Of a DNA stretch of 39,744 bases, positions 1 through 11,232 are shown one piece after another (within the stretch, counting starts at the first letter, position 1; each line of letters starts with the position of its first letter). Origin of the DNA: Nemertoderma westbladi (taxonomy: Eukaryota > Xenacoelomorpha > Nemertodermatida > Nemertodermatidae); contig JAUCBJ010001052.1 of assembly GCA_032718475.1 (NCBI GenBank), positions 1 through 39,744 of the forward strand, given 5' to 3'. The position numbers and the translations under genes were made by a program. A model generated the notes under the pieces. It ran no database searches. It saw only the letters and a list, made by a program, of their open reading frames with translations, and was not told the origin of the DNA.

Positions 1-578
1 TGCATATTACTAGCTGTTAACTGTTTATTGAAGTTGTCTTGCCTCTCTTGAAGATTTTCCAACTCTAGTTGGGTTGCCTCTTCAGATGCTCTCCGTTCTG
101 CTTCCGCCACCGCTGCCGCTTTTACCTCTGCCGCTGCCGCTTTTGCCTCTGCCTTTGCTTCTGCTGCTGCTTTTGTTGCCTTTGCCTCTGCTTCTGCTGC
201 TGCCGCTTTTGCCTCTGCCGCTGCTTCTGCCAAGGTCGCTTTTCTTTCCGCCTCTGCCACTGCTGCTATCTTTCTGTCTTCTATACGTTTTTTCTTTACT
301 TGTTCTTCTTGTTCTCTAGCGATGCGGAGTTGTTCATCGAATTTAGCTTGGTTCGCCGCTAACCTATCCACATCAATCGCATCTAACACGAGTTTGGCTC
401 CTTCGCTATTAGGGCTAAGTCCCTCTAGCCTTCTCCTCAACTCTTCATCTCCCAAAAAACGCTGATAGTCTGACAGATAGATGTCAATGGCATCCCTCTT
501 ATGCGGTTTCTCTGCTGTCACTTCACTCTCGGTTGTATCTAGTAGACTGTCTGACAGGTTCTGCTTTGCGTCAGACAT
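1..578 (-). CDS. Partial CDS: unrecognised Ala/Glu/Lys-rich coiled-coil protein, N-terminal 192 codons
   Basis: The minus strand is open from an ATG at 578-576 to the window edge, 192 codons without a stop. An in-frame TAA at 614-612 lies 12 codons upstream, so this is the first available start. The product begins MSDAKQNLSDSLLD. It then has a mixed polar segment (about residues 25-75, with YLSDYQRFLGDEELRRRLEG), a charged helix (80-105) and an Ala-rich stretch of repeated AEAKA/AEAEA-type motifs (about 106-170). It continues as a charged helix (QLELENLQERQ). No signal peptide, membrane segment or zinc finger is visible. I do not recognise the family. Ala/Glu/Lys helices like this occur in many unrelated proteins, including gag-like first ORFs of retroelements, but nothing here proves that origin. 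It could also be a single exon of a host gene. The plus-strand ORFs over the same bases are shadows of the GCN-rich codons. Confidence 0.6.
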   Translation of the reverse strand, partial: MSDAKQNLSDSLLDTTESEVTAEKPHKRDAIDIYLSDYQRFLGDEELRRRLEGLSPNSEGAKLVLDAIDVDRLAANQAKFDEQLRIAREQEEQVKKKRIEDRKIAAVAEAERKATLAEAAAEAKAAAAEAEAKATKAAAEAKAEAKAAAAEVKAAAVAEAERRASEEATQLELENLQERQDNFNKQLTASNM

Positions 579-1890
579 GCTTATGTGTACAGTTGAATGT
601 CTACTGCCGTATTACAGTCTGAGCAAGTCTAGTAACTCAGTATTAACTGCTAGCCTAGTAATTAATCACCGGTACTGCTACTCAGTGTAGCGTGATATAT
701 ATAATATATTAGAATACCGGTATGCTTATAGTATATATAACTATTATTACAGACTAGGTTTATCACCGAATACCGGTATAATTTTAGCACAAATATATAT
801 AAATATATAATAGGCCTATCTGGAATACCGGTATACAGCTTACAGTCTGTAGGATATATAATTCTGAAATAGAATTAATTACACGTACCGGTATAATTTC
901 AGCCTAGATTTATAGGAATAAAGATAATAGGCCTATCGTAAATACCGGTATATCAATTATTTTAAAATAACTGAATTTCTGAACTTTAGGGTTACTTGGT
1001 TACTTACTTACTTTATTACCGTTATTTGAGCAGTAGTCCAACTTATATTGAGACCTAATGTTTGTATTGTAGGCCTACGATTTATAAATCGTTAGATTTG
1101 ATTTATAATATATATATACCCGTTTTAATGGGTTTTGTCAATGTTTGAAATAAATGTTATTATTTCTGGGGGTAATCACTACACAAAGCGGTGCGCTTTC
1201 AGTGAAGTGTTACTTATGAGACACTAAAACAAATAATTCTAATTTACCTAAGTTACTTAATACTACAAATTACGTACAATTCGGGTGAGATTACAATCTC
1301 TAAATAAACACAAAATTTTACAAAAACGCAAAATACGAATTTTTAGGGTAATTTTACAAGAATTCTACAAACCAGCCTAACAAAGGGTTAGAAAACCGGT
1401 TATTACAGCGGACAGGGTACTACGGTATTTGAAATAATAAGTAGTAGTAAATACACTGCGTTGTCTAGATAGGAAAATGCCACCGCCTGACGACCTATAG
1501 CCGTATCGCTATAGGTTCTACGTTATGTATCACGGAGTGTTCCTACCTAGAAGTTAATAGAGCTAATCGAATGTGCCTATCAACCACTTTACAACACAAA
1601 TATAATGTCTACAATAATTACTTCTCGGAAAGCACTGTACACTAAACCCTAAATTAGGTACGAGTACTTGCACAACAGTTAATCAGTAATTAAATATACT
1701 TGAACAGCTAAAAGAACCACGGCATCTGCTGGAGTGACCGATGCACAAAATCACCAGTCTTTACCTACGCCGAGCAGCCCGTGTAGTACCGAGGTTAATT
1801 TAACTATAGCGGTATGTATAACAAACACAATTACTGTAGGAACAAACTTGGGGACTTGAATGTTGCGAATAATCGCATAAACTCTGAATA
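579..1890. other. AT-rich noncoding stretch
   Basis: I see no gene here. Between 700 and 960 the palindromes ATACCGGTAT and TAGGCCTA recur several times, separated by AT-rich tracts. A short hairpin (CCTATAGC stem, 6-base loop) lies near 1490-1511. This stretch would include any promoter or upstream exon for the minus-strand ORF starting at 578, but no recognisable promoter element could be assigned. Confidence 0.5.
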
Positions 1891-1894
1891 ATAA

Positions 1895-2470
1895 ATATTA
1901 CGCTACGCGTACAAACTACTCAAACAAAATACAGACCGAACACTGACAGACTACTATCAAGCCTAAACAAACTACGGTATATGCAGACTCCGAAATGATT
2001 AGGGAGTATGCGCTCTAACCCAGTAGTGCGACTTATTCTTTAGTTGGGGGTTTACCTTACAGTGTTCACTGCCCCTACTGCCTAATCGTACTTAATCGGA
2101 CAGATGATCTACACACGCAGCAATCCGTTCAGACCTAATAACAGCCAGACAACTATCCAGCCTACAAATTATCTAAATAAAATTATACGCTACCCGTACA
2201 GACTTACACAAACAAAGTACAGACTAAACGATGGCAGACTACTCTCAAGCCTAAATAAACTACAGGACATGCAGACTCCGAAATGATTAGGGAGTATGCG
2301 CTCTAACCCAGTAGTGCGACTTATTCTTTATCTGGGGGATTACCTTACAGCGTTGCTGCCCCTACTTCCTAACCGTACTTAATCGGACAAGTGCTCTACA
2401 CACACTGCAATTCGTTCGGACTTAACAGCAATCAGACAACAGCTCAGCCTACAAATTGTCTGTACAATCT
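1895..2470. repeat. Tandem duplication, ~288-bp unit, two copies
   Basis: The second copy repeats the first with an offset of 287-288 bp. For example, the word ATGCAGACTCCGAAATGATT occurs at 1981 and 2269, and CGCTAC-CGTACA occurs at 1901 and 2188. The copies differ at scattered positions, so the duplication is not recent. No coding content is evident. Confidence 0.85.
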
Positions 2471-5088
2471 GATCAGGCTTACACGCCTTCTGTTCAATAC
2501 TGGCCTACAAATAAATAAAACTTGACAGAAATAAGTAAAATCTCAATAAAAACCAGGCGTCCCCGATTAATTATTAAGACCTACTGGTATATAACAATCA
2601 AAATCGAATAATACTGCTGTAGGTACCGGTCCGGATGATCAGGCAGTCAGGCCTACTGGTTACCGGTCGACCGGTACTTTCGACTTTATTGCTTACTGCA
2701 ATAAAGAAGCTATATCCTTTAATGTTCGCGCTTTCAGACCTTTGGCAGTTTAACCCACCAAATTAAGATGTCTTCTAGATATTAAATCAGTTTTTAGTCT
2801 ATGACAAGTATTTGATTCACTACACTAGTCGAAACCAATCCGTGCGCGACCATTCACCCGCTGGAAATTCCCGGGAGATTGGGTTCGACGGTTTAATTTT
2901 ATTGCTATGTAAGCCTAATGTATTATTCGACTGACAGTATTATATAATCTCTGACAATATTATTCACCTTCGGGAATATTAACAGTTCCTTTAGGACGTG
3001 GCGCTTTATCTATATAAACAGAGTTATGACTTAAACCACTCACAACGATATGGCTTAATTATAATTCACATATATGGCGCATTCTTTAGGAATGCTTCTT
3101 TAACAGACTCACTCATACACAATGCTGCACAATACTGCACACTAATCTGCCGATCTTCACTGATTTTAGTCACATATATAAGGAACACAGACTGGCTCAT
3201 GTAGGGTCTATCAAATAACATTAGATTCACTTCAAACCACTTTAACATAAGTCACAATCGTTTATCTGTAACCCTTCTCTCTTACCTTCGGTATATCAAG
3301 AACATTGGGTTTCGGGGTTGTTTATCGTTATTCCAAATATAATTATTCATCAACCATATTATGAAGAACTGACGGTAAATAGCAGTATAACAATATAAAG
3401 GTATGCACAATGTTACACAGTATGCAGTGTATGCAGTACTGCAGTATGCAGACATCAGTCATCAGTATGCAGTGATTCCATGAGTCAGGTAGGTGCGTTA
3501 AAGGATATATGCCCTTTATAATTAAACCTACTAGTGTAAGACTAAAAACTAAAACACGGAGGTGCCAAAGCCGGTTCTTAGGCTCTGGACAAAAACAATA
3601 ACACTGAACTACTGAGTTTCTGTATATACCTCCAACACAGAGATAACAAACGCTCTGATTGGTCAACCTGAACAACGAGAGAACAGAGAAACAAAGAAAC
3701 GTCGACGTGGCAATATCAGCTGCTAGCCGTCGTCATGGTAGCGACACTGTTTTCAAGAGTATCGTGCTTTTACGTCACGGAATTACGGATTATGTCCTCT
3801 AAAGTACAAATACAGAAGAAATAGCTCTTATGTCCGCTAAAACACCAGTACAGCAAGGACACGGCCTTTTTATGCCTGGTAAACCAACTACAGAGTACTT
3901 TACGGGAAAAATAAGGAAAAATAACCGGACAATTCAGTAAAAGCTTTTACACCTGCTCCTTTACTAACCTGCTTGGTTATGTAGGCAGACTGGACTTACT
4001 GACGGAATGGCACGGCCCTAACGCTAGGCTGCCAGGACCTAACGCCACGGACCTAATGCTACTGCCAGGACCTAAAAGCTAGGTACCAGGCCACCAGGAC
4101 CTAAAGCTACCGGGACTGGCTGACTAGTATCTGGCTGTCTGGCTATAATAGCCATAAATATATCATCTAGCTATCTAGGCCTACCGCCTATTGGCAACCA
4201 GTAGTCATTCTGTCTGTCATTAGCCTATAGGCCTATAAATTAATAAATTGGGCTAATATATAAAAGTTGTGCTTGAAATGGAAACATTTTTGAGAATCTC
4301 TTTAGTATGGACAATGTAGCCTGGCAGCCTGGTAGCGTTAGGTCCACACATCTGTATAATTTAGGCAGTTACTGAGTTAAGTCAGTAGCAGTAGGTCATC
4401 AGGTCACGTATCGTTTAGGTCCCATAGCTGGAGGTCCTCGGTTTTTGTGTCACTCGCTTGCTCATTAATCAATCCCAGTTTGAAGTAAATAGTCTGAGTA
4501 TTTATGTGAATGATATTATGAAACTCGTCTTGATACACACGCTTGTTCAGGTGGAGTCGTCAACATTTATATGTACATACAATAGTACTGTACAGTAACG
4601 CATACAGATTGTACCAGATACCGTCAGTATCGTAACAGTACAGATTGGCGCGGTACTCCTTCAAATTTTACCTGGCGTGGGCAATTTTCATAATGCAGTA
4701 ACCGGTAATGTGTCTGGACCTGGTGCACATGATATATTTATCAATAATATACTGGACTGTGGGTCAATTTAACCCAAACGGTCCTGGGTGTAACCTGAAT
4801 CAAACGGTCTTCGGCGAGTTAATGAAGACACACCTCTTTAAAGTTAAACTACATTATGGATGAACGTTAATGGAGATTATTTTTTTCTATTAATTATTTA
4901 ATTATTTAACGAGCAATTTCTTGAATTTTATTACACATTTTGTAAATAGCTAATACTGTACATTGTAATAGCCTCAATTATTTTATTGGTATTGTTTTGT
5001 TTTGGTCTGTTTTATTTGAGTGATGATACTGTATGTGTCTTGTTTTTTAACTATCGCATATTGTGCCTTTGAATGAACAGAACGTAAA
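2471..5088. other. Noncoding stretch, no gene recognised
   Basis: Short ORFs here have no recognisable domain. Visible structure includes a perfect 16-bp palindrome TACCGGTCGACCGGTA at 2661-2676 and GTATGCAGT-rich sequence around 3420-3470. Near 4017 the words CCTAACGCTAGGCTGCCAGG run in degenerate tandem, and they are matched in inverted orientation near 4320-4350. Otherwise I see nothing. Confidence 0.5.
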
Positions 5089-5554
5089 AGTGAAGTTGCG
5101 TCTCGGCAAAAGATAAAGATAAATAATAGATGTTTTATATATCGATGTCGTTGCCTTTCGTCAAAAAAGGTGCGATTCTGCAAAAAAAAAAAAAGCATTG
5201 TGTAAAAATTTGGGCGGGGGGGGGGGGGTGGGTTGCGCCTCAATAACGACACTATATTCTACATAGGACATGGTGTATTTTCGGTATATTACTGGGATAC
5301 ATTATACTGTGTAATGAATGTATCTTCAATCTACAGTATATTATAGTGGTGTACTGTTAAGTTACTGTTACTGTAGTTACTGCTACTTACGTATTGTATT
5401 TACTGATTATCCAATAGTCATGATGTGTATTTATCATAAAGTGAAGTTGCGCCTCGTCAAAAAATAAAGATAAATAATATATGTGTTATATATCGATGTC
5501 ATTGCCTTTCGTCAAAAAAGGTGCGATTCTGCAAAAAAAGGCATTGTGTAAAAA
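5089..5554. repeat. Pair of ~115-bp direct repeats (5089-5207 and 5441-5554)
   Basis: Both copies start with AAAGTGAAGTTGCG, contain CATTGCCTTTCGTCAAAAAAGG and end with GCATTGTGTAAAAAT. They are 352 bp apart. The first copy is followed by a run of G at about 5214-5228. The second lies directly to the left of the 67-bp array. The pair could be the ends of a decayed element or a simple duplication. Confidence 0.8.
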
Positions 5555-5620
5555 TACCTACCTTTTGAGAGGCACCCAGCACTTGGTACCCTGATTGGAT
5601 CGTAATGTCACCAGGGCAAC

Positions 5621-8342
5621 CGCTCCTCCCTATAACACCCGCTGTGGCTCCAGCTCCACCAGCTTCAGCCCAATCCAACTGCTCCTCCCTATAGCACCCG
5701 ATGTGGCTCCAGCTCCACCCTTCCACCAGCCTCAGCCCAATCCCACTGCTCCTCCCTATACCACCCGCTGTGGCTCCAGCTCCACCCTTCCACCAGCATC
5801 AGCCCAATCCAACTGCTCCTCCCTATTTCAGCCGCTGTGGCTGCAGCTTCAGTCCAATCCAACTGCTCCTCCCTATACCACCCGCTGTGGCTCCAGCTCC
5901 ACCCTTCCACCAGCCTCAGCCCAATCCAACTGCTCCTCCCTATACCACCCGCTGTGGCTCCAGCTCCACCCTTCCACCAGCCTCAGCCAATTCCAACTGC
6001 CCCTCCCGATACCATCCGCTGTGGCTCCAGCTCCACCCTTCCACCACCCTCAGCCCAATCCAACTGCTCCTCCCTATACCACCCGCTGTGGCTCCAGCTC
6101 CACCCTTCCACCAGCCTCAGCCCAATCCAACTGCTCCTCCCTATACCACCCGCTTGGCTCCAGCTCCACCCTTCCACCACCCTCAGCCCAATCCAACTGC
6201 TACTCTCTATACCACCCGCTGTGGCTCCAGCTCCACCCTTCCACCAGCTTCAGCCCAATCCAACTGCTCCTCCCTATACCACACGATGTGGCTCCAGCTC
6301 CACCCTTCCACCAGCCTCAGCCCAATCCAACTGATCCTCCCTATACCACCCGCTGTGGCTCCAGCTCCACCCTTCCACCAGCCTCAGCCCAATCCAACTG
6401 CTCCTCCCTATACCACCCGCTGTGGCTCTAGCTCCACCCTTCCACCAGCCTCAGCCCAATCCAACTGCTCCTCCCTATACCACCCGCTGTGGTTCCAGCT
6501 CCACCCTTCCACCAGCCTCACCCCAATCCAACTGCTCCTCCCTATACCACCCGCTGTGGTTCCAGCTCCACCCTTCCACCAGCCTCATCCCAATCCAACT
6601 GCTCCTCCCTATACCACCCGCTGTGGTTCCAGCTCCACCCTTCCACCAGCCTCACCCCTATCCAACTGCTCCTCCCTATACCACCCGCTGTGGTTCCAGC
6701 TCCATCCTTCCACCAGCCTCAGCCCAATCCAACTGCTCCTCCCTATACCACCCGCTGTGGCTCCAGCTCCACCATTCTACCAGCCTCAGCCCAATCCAAC
6801 TGCTCCTTCCTATACCACCGCTGTGGCTCTAGCTCCACCCTTCCATCAGCCTCACTCCAATCCAACTGCTCCTCCCTGATACCACCCGCTGTGGCTCCAG
6901 CTCCACCCTTCCACCAGCCTCAGCCCAATGCATCTGCTCCACCCTATACCACCCGCTGTGGTTCCAGCTCCACCCTTCCACCAGCCTCAGCCCAATCCAA
7001 CTGCTCCTCCCTATGCCACCTGCTGTGGTTCCAGCTCCACCCTTCCATCAGCCTCAGCCCAATCCAACTGCTCCTCCCTATACCACCCGCTGTGGCTCCA
7101 GCTCCACCCTTCCACCAGCCTCAGCCCAATCCAACTGCTCCTCCCTATACCACCGCTGTGGCTCTAGCTCCACCCTTCCATCAGCCTCACCCCAATCCAA
7201 CTGCTCCTCCTGATACCACCCGCTGTGGCTCCAGCTCCACCCTTCCACCAGCCTCAGCCCAATGCAACTGCTCCACCCTATACCACCCGCTGTGGTTCCA
7301 GCTCCACCCTTCCACCAGCCTCAGCCCAATCCAACTGCTCCTCCCTATGCCACCCGCTGTGGCTCCAGCTCCACCCTTCCACCAGCCTCAGCCCAATCCA
7401 ACTGCTCCTCCCTATACCACCCGCTGTGGCTCCAGCTCCACCCTTCCACCAGCCTCAGCCCAATCCAACTGCTCCTCCCTATACCACCCGCTGTGGCTCC
7501 AGCTCCACCCTTCCATCAGCCTCAGCTCCAATCCAACTGCTCCTCCTGATACCACCCGCTGTGGCTCCAGCTCCACCCTTCCACCAGCCTCAGCCCAATC
7601 CAACTGCTCCTCCCTATACCACCCGCTGTGGTTCCAGCTCCACCCTTCCACCAGCCTCAGCCCAATCCAACTGCTCCTCCCTATACCACCCGCTGTGGTT
7701 CCAGCTCCACCCTTCCACCAGCCTCAGCCCAATCCAACTGCTCCTCCCTATACCACCCGCTGTGGCTCCAGCTCCACCCTTCTACCAGCCTCAGCCCAAT
7801 CCAACTGCTCCTCCCTATACCACCGCTGTGGCTCTAGCTCCACCCTTCCATCAGCCTCACCCCAATCCAACTGCTCCTCCTGATACCACCCGCTGTGGCT
7901 CCAGCTCCACCCTTCCACCAGCCTCAGCCCAATGCAACTGCTCCACCCTATACCACCCGCTGTGGTTCCAGCTCCACCCTTCCACCAGCCTCAGCCCAAT
8001 CCAACTGCTCCTCCCTATGCCACCCGCTGTGGTTCCAGCTCCACCCTTCCACCAGCCTCAGCCCAATCCAACTGCTCCTCCCTATACCACCCGCCGTGGC
8101 TCCAGCTCCACCCTTCCACCAGCCCCAGCCCAATCCAACTGCTCCTCCCTATGCCACCCGCTGTGGCTCCAGCTCCACCCTTCCACCAGCCTCAGCCCAA
8201 TCCAACTGCTCCTCCCTATGCCACCCGCTGTGGCTCCAGCTCCACCCTTCCACCAGCCTCAGCCCAATCCCACTGCTCCTCCCTATGCCACCCGCTGTGT
8301 CTCCAGCTCCACCCTTCCACCAGCCTCAGCCCAATGCAACTG
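5621..8342. repeat. Minisatellite array, 67-bp unit, ~40 copies
   Basis: The unit carries CCCTATACCACCCGCTGTGG, then CTCCAGCTCCACCCTTCCAC, then a CAGCCTCAGCCCAATCCAAC segment. The period of 67 bp is constant for most of the array. Variant markers recur about every 335 bp (5 units), for example the one-base-short CCACCGCTGTGG at about 6816, 7151 and 7821. The array is therefore partly organised as higher-order repeats. Because 67 is not a multiple of 3 and the unit lacks stops, long proline-rich ORFs of up to 464 codons appear in all forward frames. TCCTGATACC variants break them. They are best treated as by-products of composition, not as genes. Confidence 0.95.
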
Positions 8343-8392
8343 CAGAGGCCAAAGACGAGGACAATCATATAATATATTATTAGGATTATAAG

Positions 8393-9085
8393 GTGTACGG
8401 ACAATACCGACCCGGACAATTCCGACCCGGATAATTCCGACGCGGACATTTCCGACCAGGATAATTCCGACGCGGACAATTGCGACCCTGACTAGTCCGA
8501 CCCACTCAAAGATCGAATTAAATTTTCATGGGTCGGAATTGCCCGGATCCACCATAGGACAATTCCAACCCAAATAATTTAAAAATAATAAAGATAATAA
8601 ATAATAATTCTATTTAACATTACATTGTTTTATTATTCAACATTACATTGAGGCCATTGAGGCTGTGTCCATGGATAATATGATAATATCCATTGGATAT
8701 TATTCGTTCGACACGCTTGCTATGTAATTTTATAGTTACATAGTACTTTTCGAATTGAATATATTCGGCATTATAGTGTGTTTACGGCACACCACCGAAA
8801 TTTTCATACTATAGCTAGTCTTTGCTACGTTTTTGAAATGTTCTAAAACATATATTACTGTAGCTATCAATTAAGAAAAATATTAGTGTTCTGGAACACA
8901 GATTTTTGTAATCGATTTCAGGTTATTTTTATTAATTATTTTTATTTTTTGGATCCAGACAATTCCGAACCTCACAATTCCGTCCTAGGTTAGAAATGTC
9001 CGGGTAGAAATTGTCCGGGTAGGAATTGTCCGATTCGGAATTGTCCGAGTCGGAATTGTCCGAGGTCGGAATTGTCCTTGCTTCG
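8393..9085. mobile_element. Foldback element with arms made of 15-bp tandem repeats
   Basis: The left arm (about 8398-8511) is a tandem run of a 15-bp unit, GGACAATTCCGACCC. The right arm (about 8955-9078) carries the same unit in inverted orientation. Candidate 9-bp target duplications flank it, GATTATAAG (8384-8392) and GATAATAAG (9086-9094), with one mismatch. The interior is AT-rich with no ORF. The structure matches foldback or MULE-like nonautonomous DNA elements. The extreme termini match poorly, so the exact limits are uncertain. Confidence 0.65.
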
Positions 9086-9343
9086 GATAATAAGTAGAAT
9101 ATGACAGACTACTTAATAGCCTAACTATCGCGACTTTTATGCCGAGTCGCACCTTTTTTCCGAAACACCACCCTTGCACTCTAGGGGGGCACATAGCCTG
9201 TGGTGGGGGTGTTTTCGACTTTTCACTCAGATATATAATATCGTATTCTTTATTTATTTTCCATATAGAAATATTATACGATATACTTTAAAACAACCGT
9301 ATAGCAGAATATTTAACCCTATCTGGCCCGGACTAAATGGTCC

Positions 9344-9369
9344 AGTGGGGGGGGGGGGGGGGGGGGGGG
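9344..9369. repeat. Poly-G run, ~25 bp
   Basis: A long G homopolymer is interrupted only near its right end. Comparable G runs occur at about 5214-5228, 32755-32779 and 35501-35518, and a C run lies at 36405-36424. Confidence 0.85.
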
Positions 9370-9394
9370 TGGTCATTTTATAAATATTTTAGAA

Positions 9395-9860
9395 CTTTGG
9401 CTCAAAAAATTACAATTTTGATGGTATAAGGGTTTTTGAGGTCGCTGATCACGATGACGTTAGTTTTAAATATCCGGTAAAGCAAATCCATTTTTGGTGC
9501 CATTCTGGTGCCCCAGAACGAAAAGTACAAGTAGGCCTAGCACAAAATTATAAACTGTTAAATTTTACAAATATAAAATTTGGATGGATAATACGATATT
9601 TTTCGGTGTCATATTCGTTTTCACCGTACTAGTTAACCCATAATATCTAACAATCAGGTTGATTTGGTTATGATTTTTGATTATCAAATGTGTGCTTCAA
9701 TTGTATTTTTGGTGCGCACATTGACACAAATATTAAAATGCCCTAATCTTCAATATACGATATATTTCAGTGTCATATTCCATTCATGATCAGCTTCCTA
9801 AAACCGTTATATAGTGGATATAAATAATGTTAGTGAGCCAAAAATTTTTTGAAAATTTTA
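9395..9860. repeat. Dispersed satellite-like repeat, copy 1
   Basis: This stretch shares many words with 14385-15010 and 30610-31000 on the same strand. Shared words include TACAATTTTGATGG, TGGTGCCCCAGAACRAAAAG, GGATAATACGATATTTTT and GTGTCATATTC. Words such as GTGTCATATTCGTGATCAGC recur inside each copy, which suggests diverged internal units of roughly 180-190 bp. There is no ORF. Confidence 0.7.
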
Positions 9861-10227
9861 GGAAAAGTCACGCAGACAATAGGTCAATAGGGTTAATATA
9901 AAAGGTGACGGGAGGTAATTCGGAATTTAGTGAAATATATAATGCGGTGTAGGCCTAGCTAGGGATTTAAATAATAAAGTAAATAAATGCCGTTGCAATA
10001 ACAACAGCATCACAGCATCTTGTAAACGAGGCCCGTATTAAATATAGAAAGTCTTACGGAATTCGAGACATGACTAGAAATTAAGTCAGTCAAAAATTCT
10101 AGCAAGTCTCAGCCAGAGAGACAGTAAAAAATTTGGAAACAGAAATGTAGCGGCAACGAAAGTGACACTGGTAATACTGATATCAATATACTTTCGAGAA
10201 ACATTACAGGGAATTAAACAGTAGTGG

Positions 10228-10869
10228 TAAAGATGATTTTAATAATAATAAGTGAATTGTTGTGGGGTGAGTGACGCGGTGAATTAAATATACAATGTAA
10301 ATAAGACAATATGATAATGCTCTCCATAGCGAAAAATATCAACCGGCCCTATTGGGGCTCGAACCCGGTACCTAGGTTTCAAACTTCTGGTTATCATCAG
10401 CCGGGTGAGAGACGGGTTCGAGCCCCAATAGGGCCGGTTGATATTTTTCGCTATGGAGAGCATTATCATATTGTCCTATTTACATTATATATTTAATTCA
10501 CCGCGTCACTCACCCCACAACAATCACTTGTTATTATTAATTAACAGCCTGGGCCAGGCATACGGGGTTCTAGTTGTTTCTACACCACTGTATAATAGTT
10601 ATTCTTTGAGGCATCGTTGCCATTTCTGGCAGAGCACGGGAATAACGAAGCTGTACTTTCCTTTGAGTGATTAGTTGGCCTAAATATGATTTCCCACTCC
10701 ATAGCGAAATATTCATCCGGTCTGGTAGCTCAGTACACTCACCCGGCTGATGATAACCAGAAGTTTGAAACCTAGGTACCGGGTTCGAGCCCCAATAGGG
10801 CCGGTTGATATTTTTCGCTATGGAGAGCATTATCATATTGTCTTATTTACATTGTATAAAGATGATTTT
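10228..10869. mobile_element. Foldback element with tRNA-like cores and 13-bp target duplication
   Basis: TAAAGATGATTTT occurs at 10228-10240 and again at 10857-10869, directly bordering the element. Inside, 10291-10409 reads as an exact reverse complement of 10738-10856 (119 bp). A second arm, 10413-10539, is a close inverted copy of 10241-10367. The right part holds an 88-nt tRNA-like sequence (10717-10804) flanked by arms reading ACTCCATAGCG and CGCTATGGAGAGC. No protein ORF is credible. It could be a tRNA-derived SINE rearranged head to head, or a MITE that captured a tRNA gene. Confidence 0.8.
10717..10804 (+). other. tRNA-like sequence with internal RNA polymerase III boxes
   Basis: An A-box-like word TAGCTCAGT (10726-10734) and a B-box-like word GGTTCGAGCCC (10782-10792) are spaced as in tRNA genes. 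The ends CCGGTCT and GGGCCGG can form a 7-bp acceptor-like stem with G-T pairs. The T stem and anticodon arm do not fold canonically, so a working tRNA is unlikely. This is the typical head of a tRNA-derived SINE. The same sequence, truncated at its 5' part, occurs on the minus strand around 10330-10409. Confidence 0.7.
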
Positions 10870-11232
10870 GTTGGTACTGTTGTAACTTGGCTACAGTAAG
10901 TACTAATATCTCGATAAATTAATCTAGGAATAACTTTAAAAACTTTTTATGTGAACCATTATGAAGAAGAGGAGGTACATTAGGCTATTCAAAATCTCAA
11001 AAAGGGGAAAGCTCATGGGGATGATACGATAAGCTCTTATGGGGAATGTCTTAAGTGGTTAAACTATTGAGTGTTGTCATCTCAAATATAATTTTACATG
11101 CTACTACAAAAAGTGGGCGTGGCAGAAAATTTTGAAATATCCACCACATTACAAGAAATCTGAAATGAGTTGGGGGACAACTGATAGGAGCCTCGTCATT
11201 CGTCTGGCCAAAAAATTAAAAAATGATTTCTA

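Noticed and set aside
69-362. Plus-strand Cys/Leu- and Pro/Leu-rich ORFs
   Set aside because: They are antisense shadows of the Ala-rich minus-strand ORF. The composition follows directly from GCN codons read in reverse.
3343-3675. 110-codon minus-strand Cys-rich ORF
   Set aside because: It overlaps GTATGCAGT-type low-complexity sequence and has no recognisable domain.
5595-8391. Proline-rich ORFs of up to 464 codons, and minus-strand ORFs, in the 67-bp array
   Set aside because: A stop-free repeat unit whose length is not a multiple of three opens all frames. There are no start context, splice or domain signals, and recurrent variants create stops.
10717-10804. Functional tRNA gene
   Set aside because: The A and B boxes are present, but the T stem and anticodon arm do not fold canonically and the sequence is embedded in a foldback repeat.
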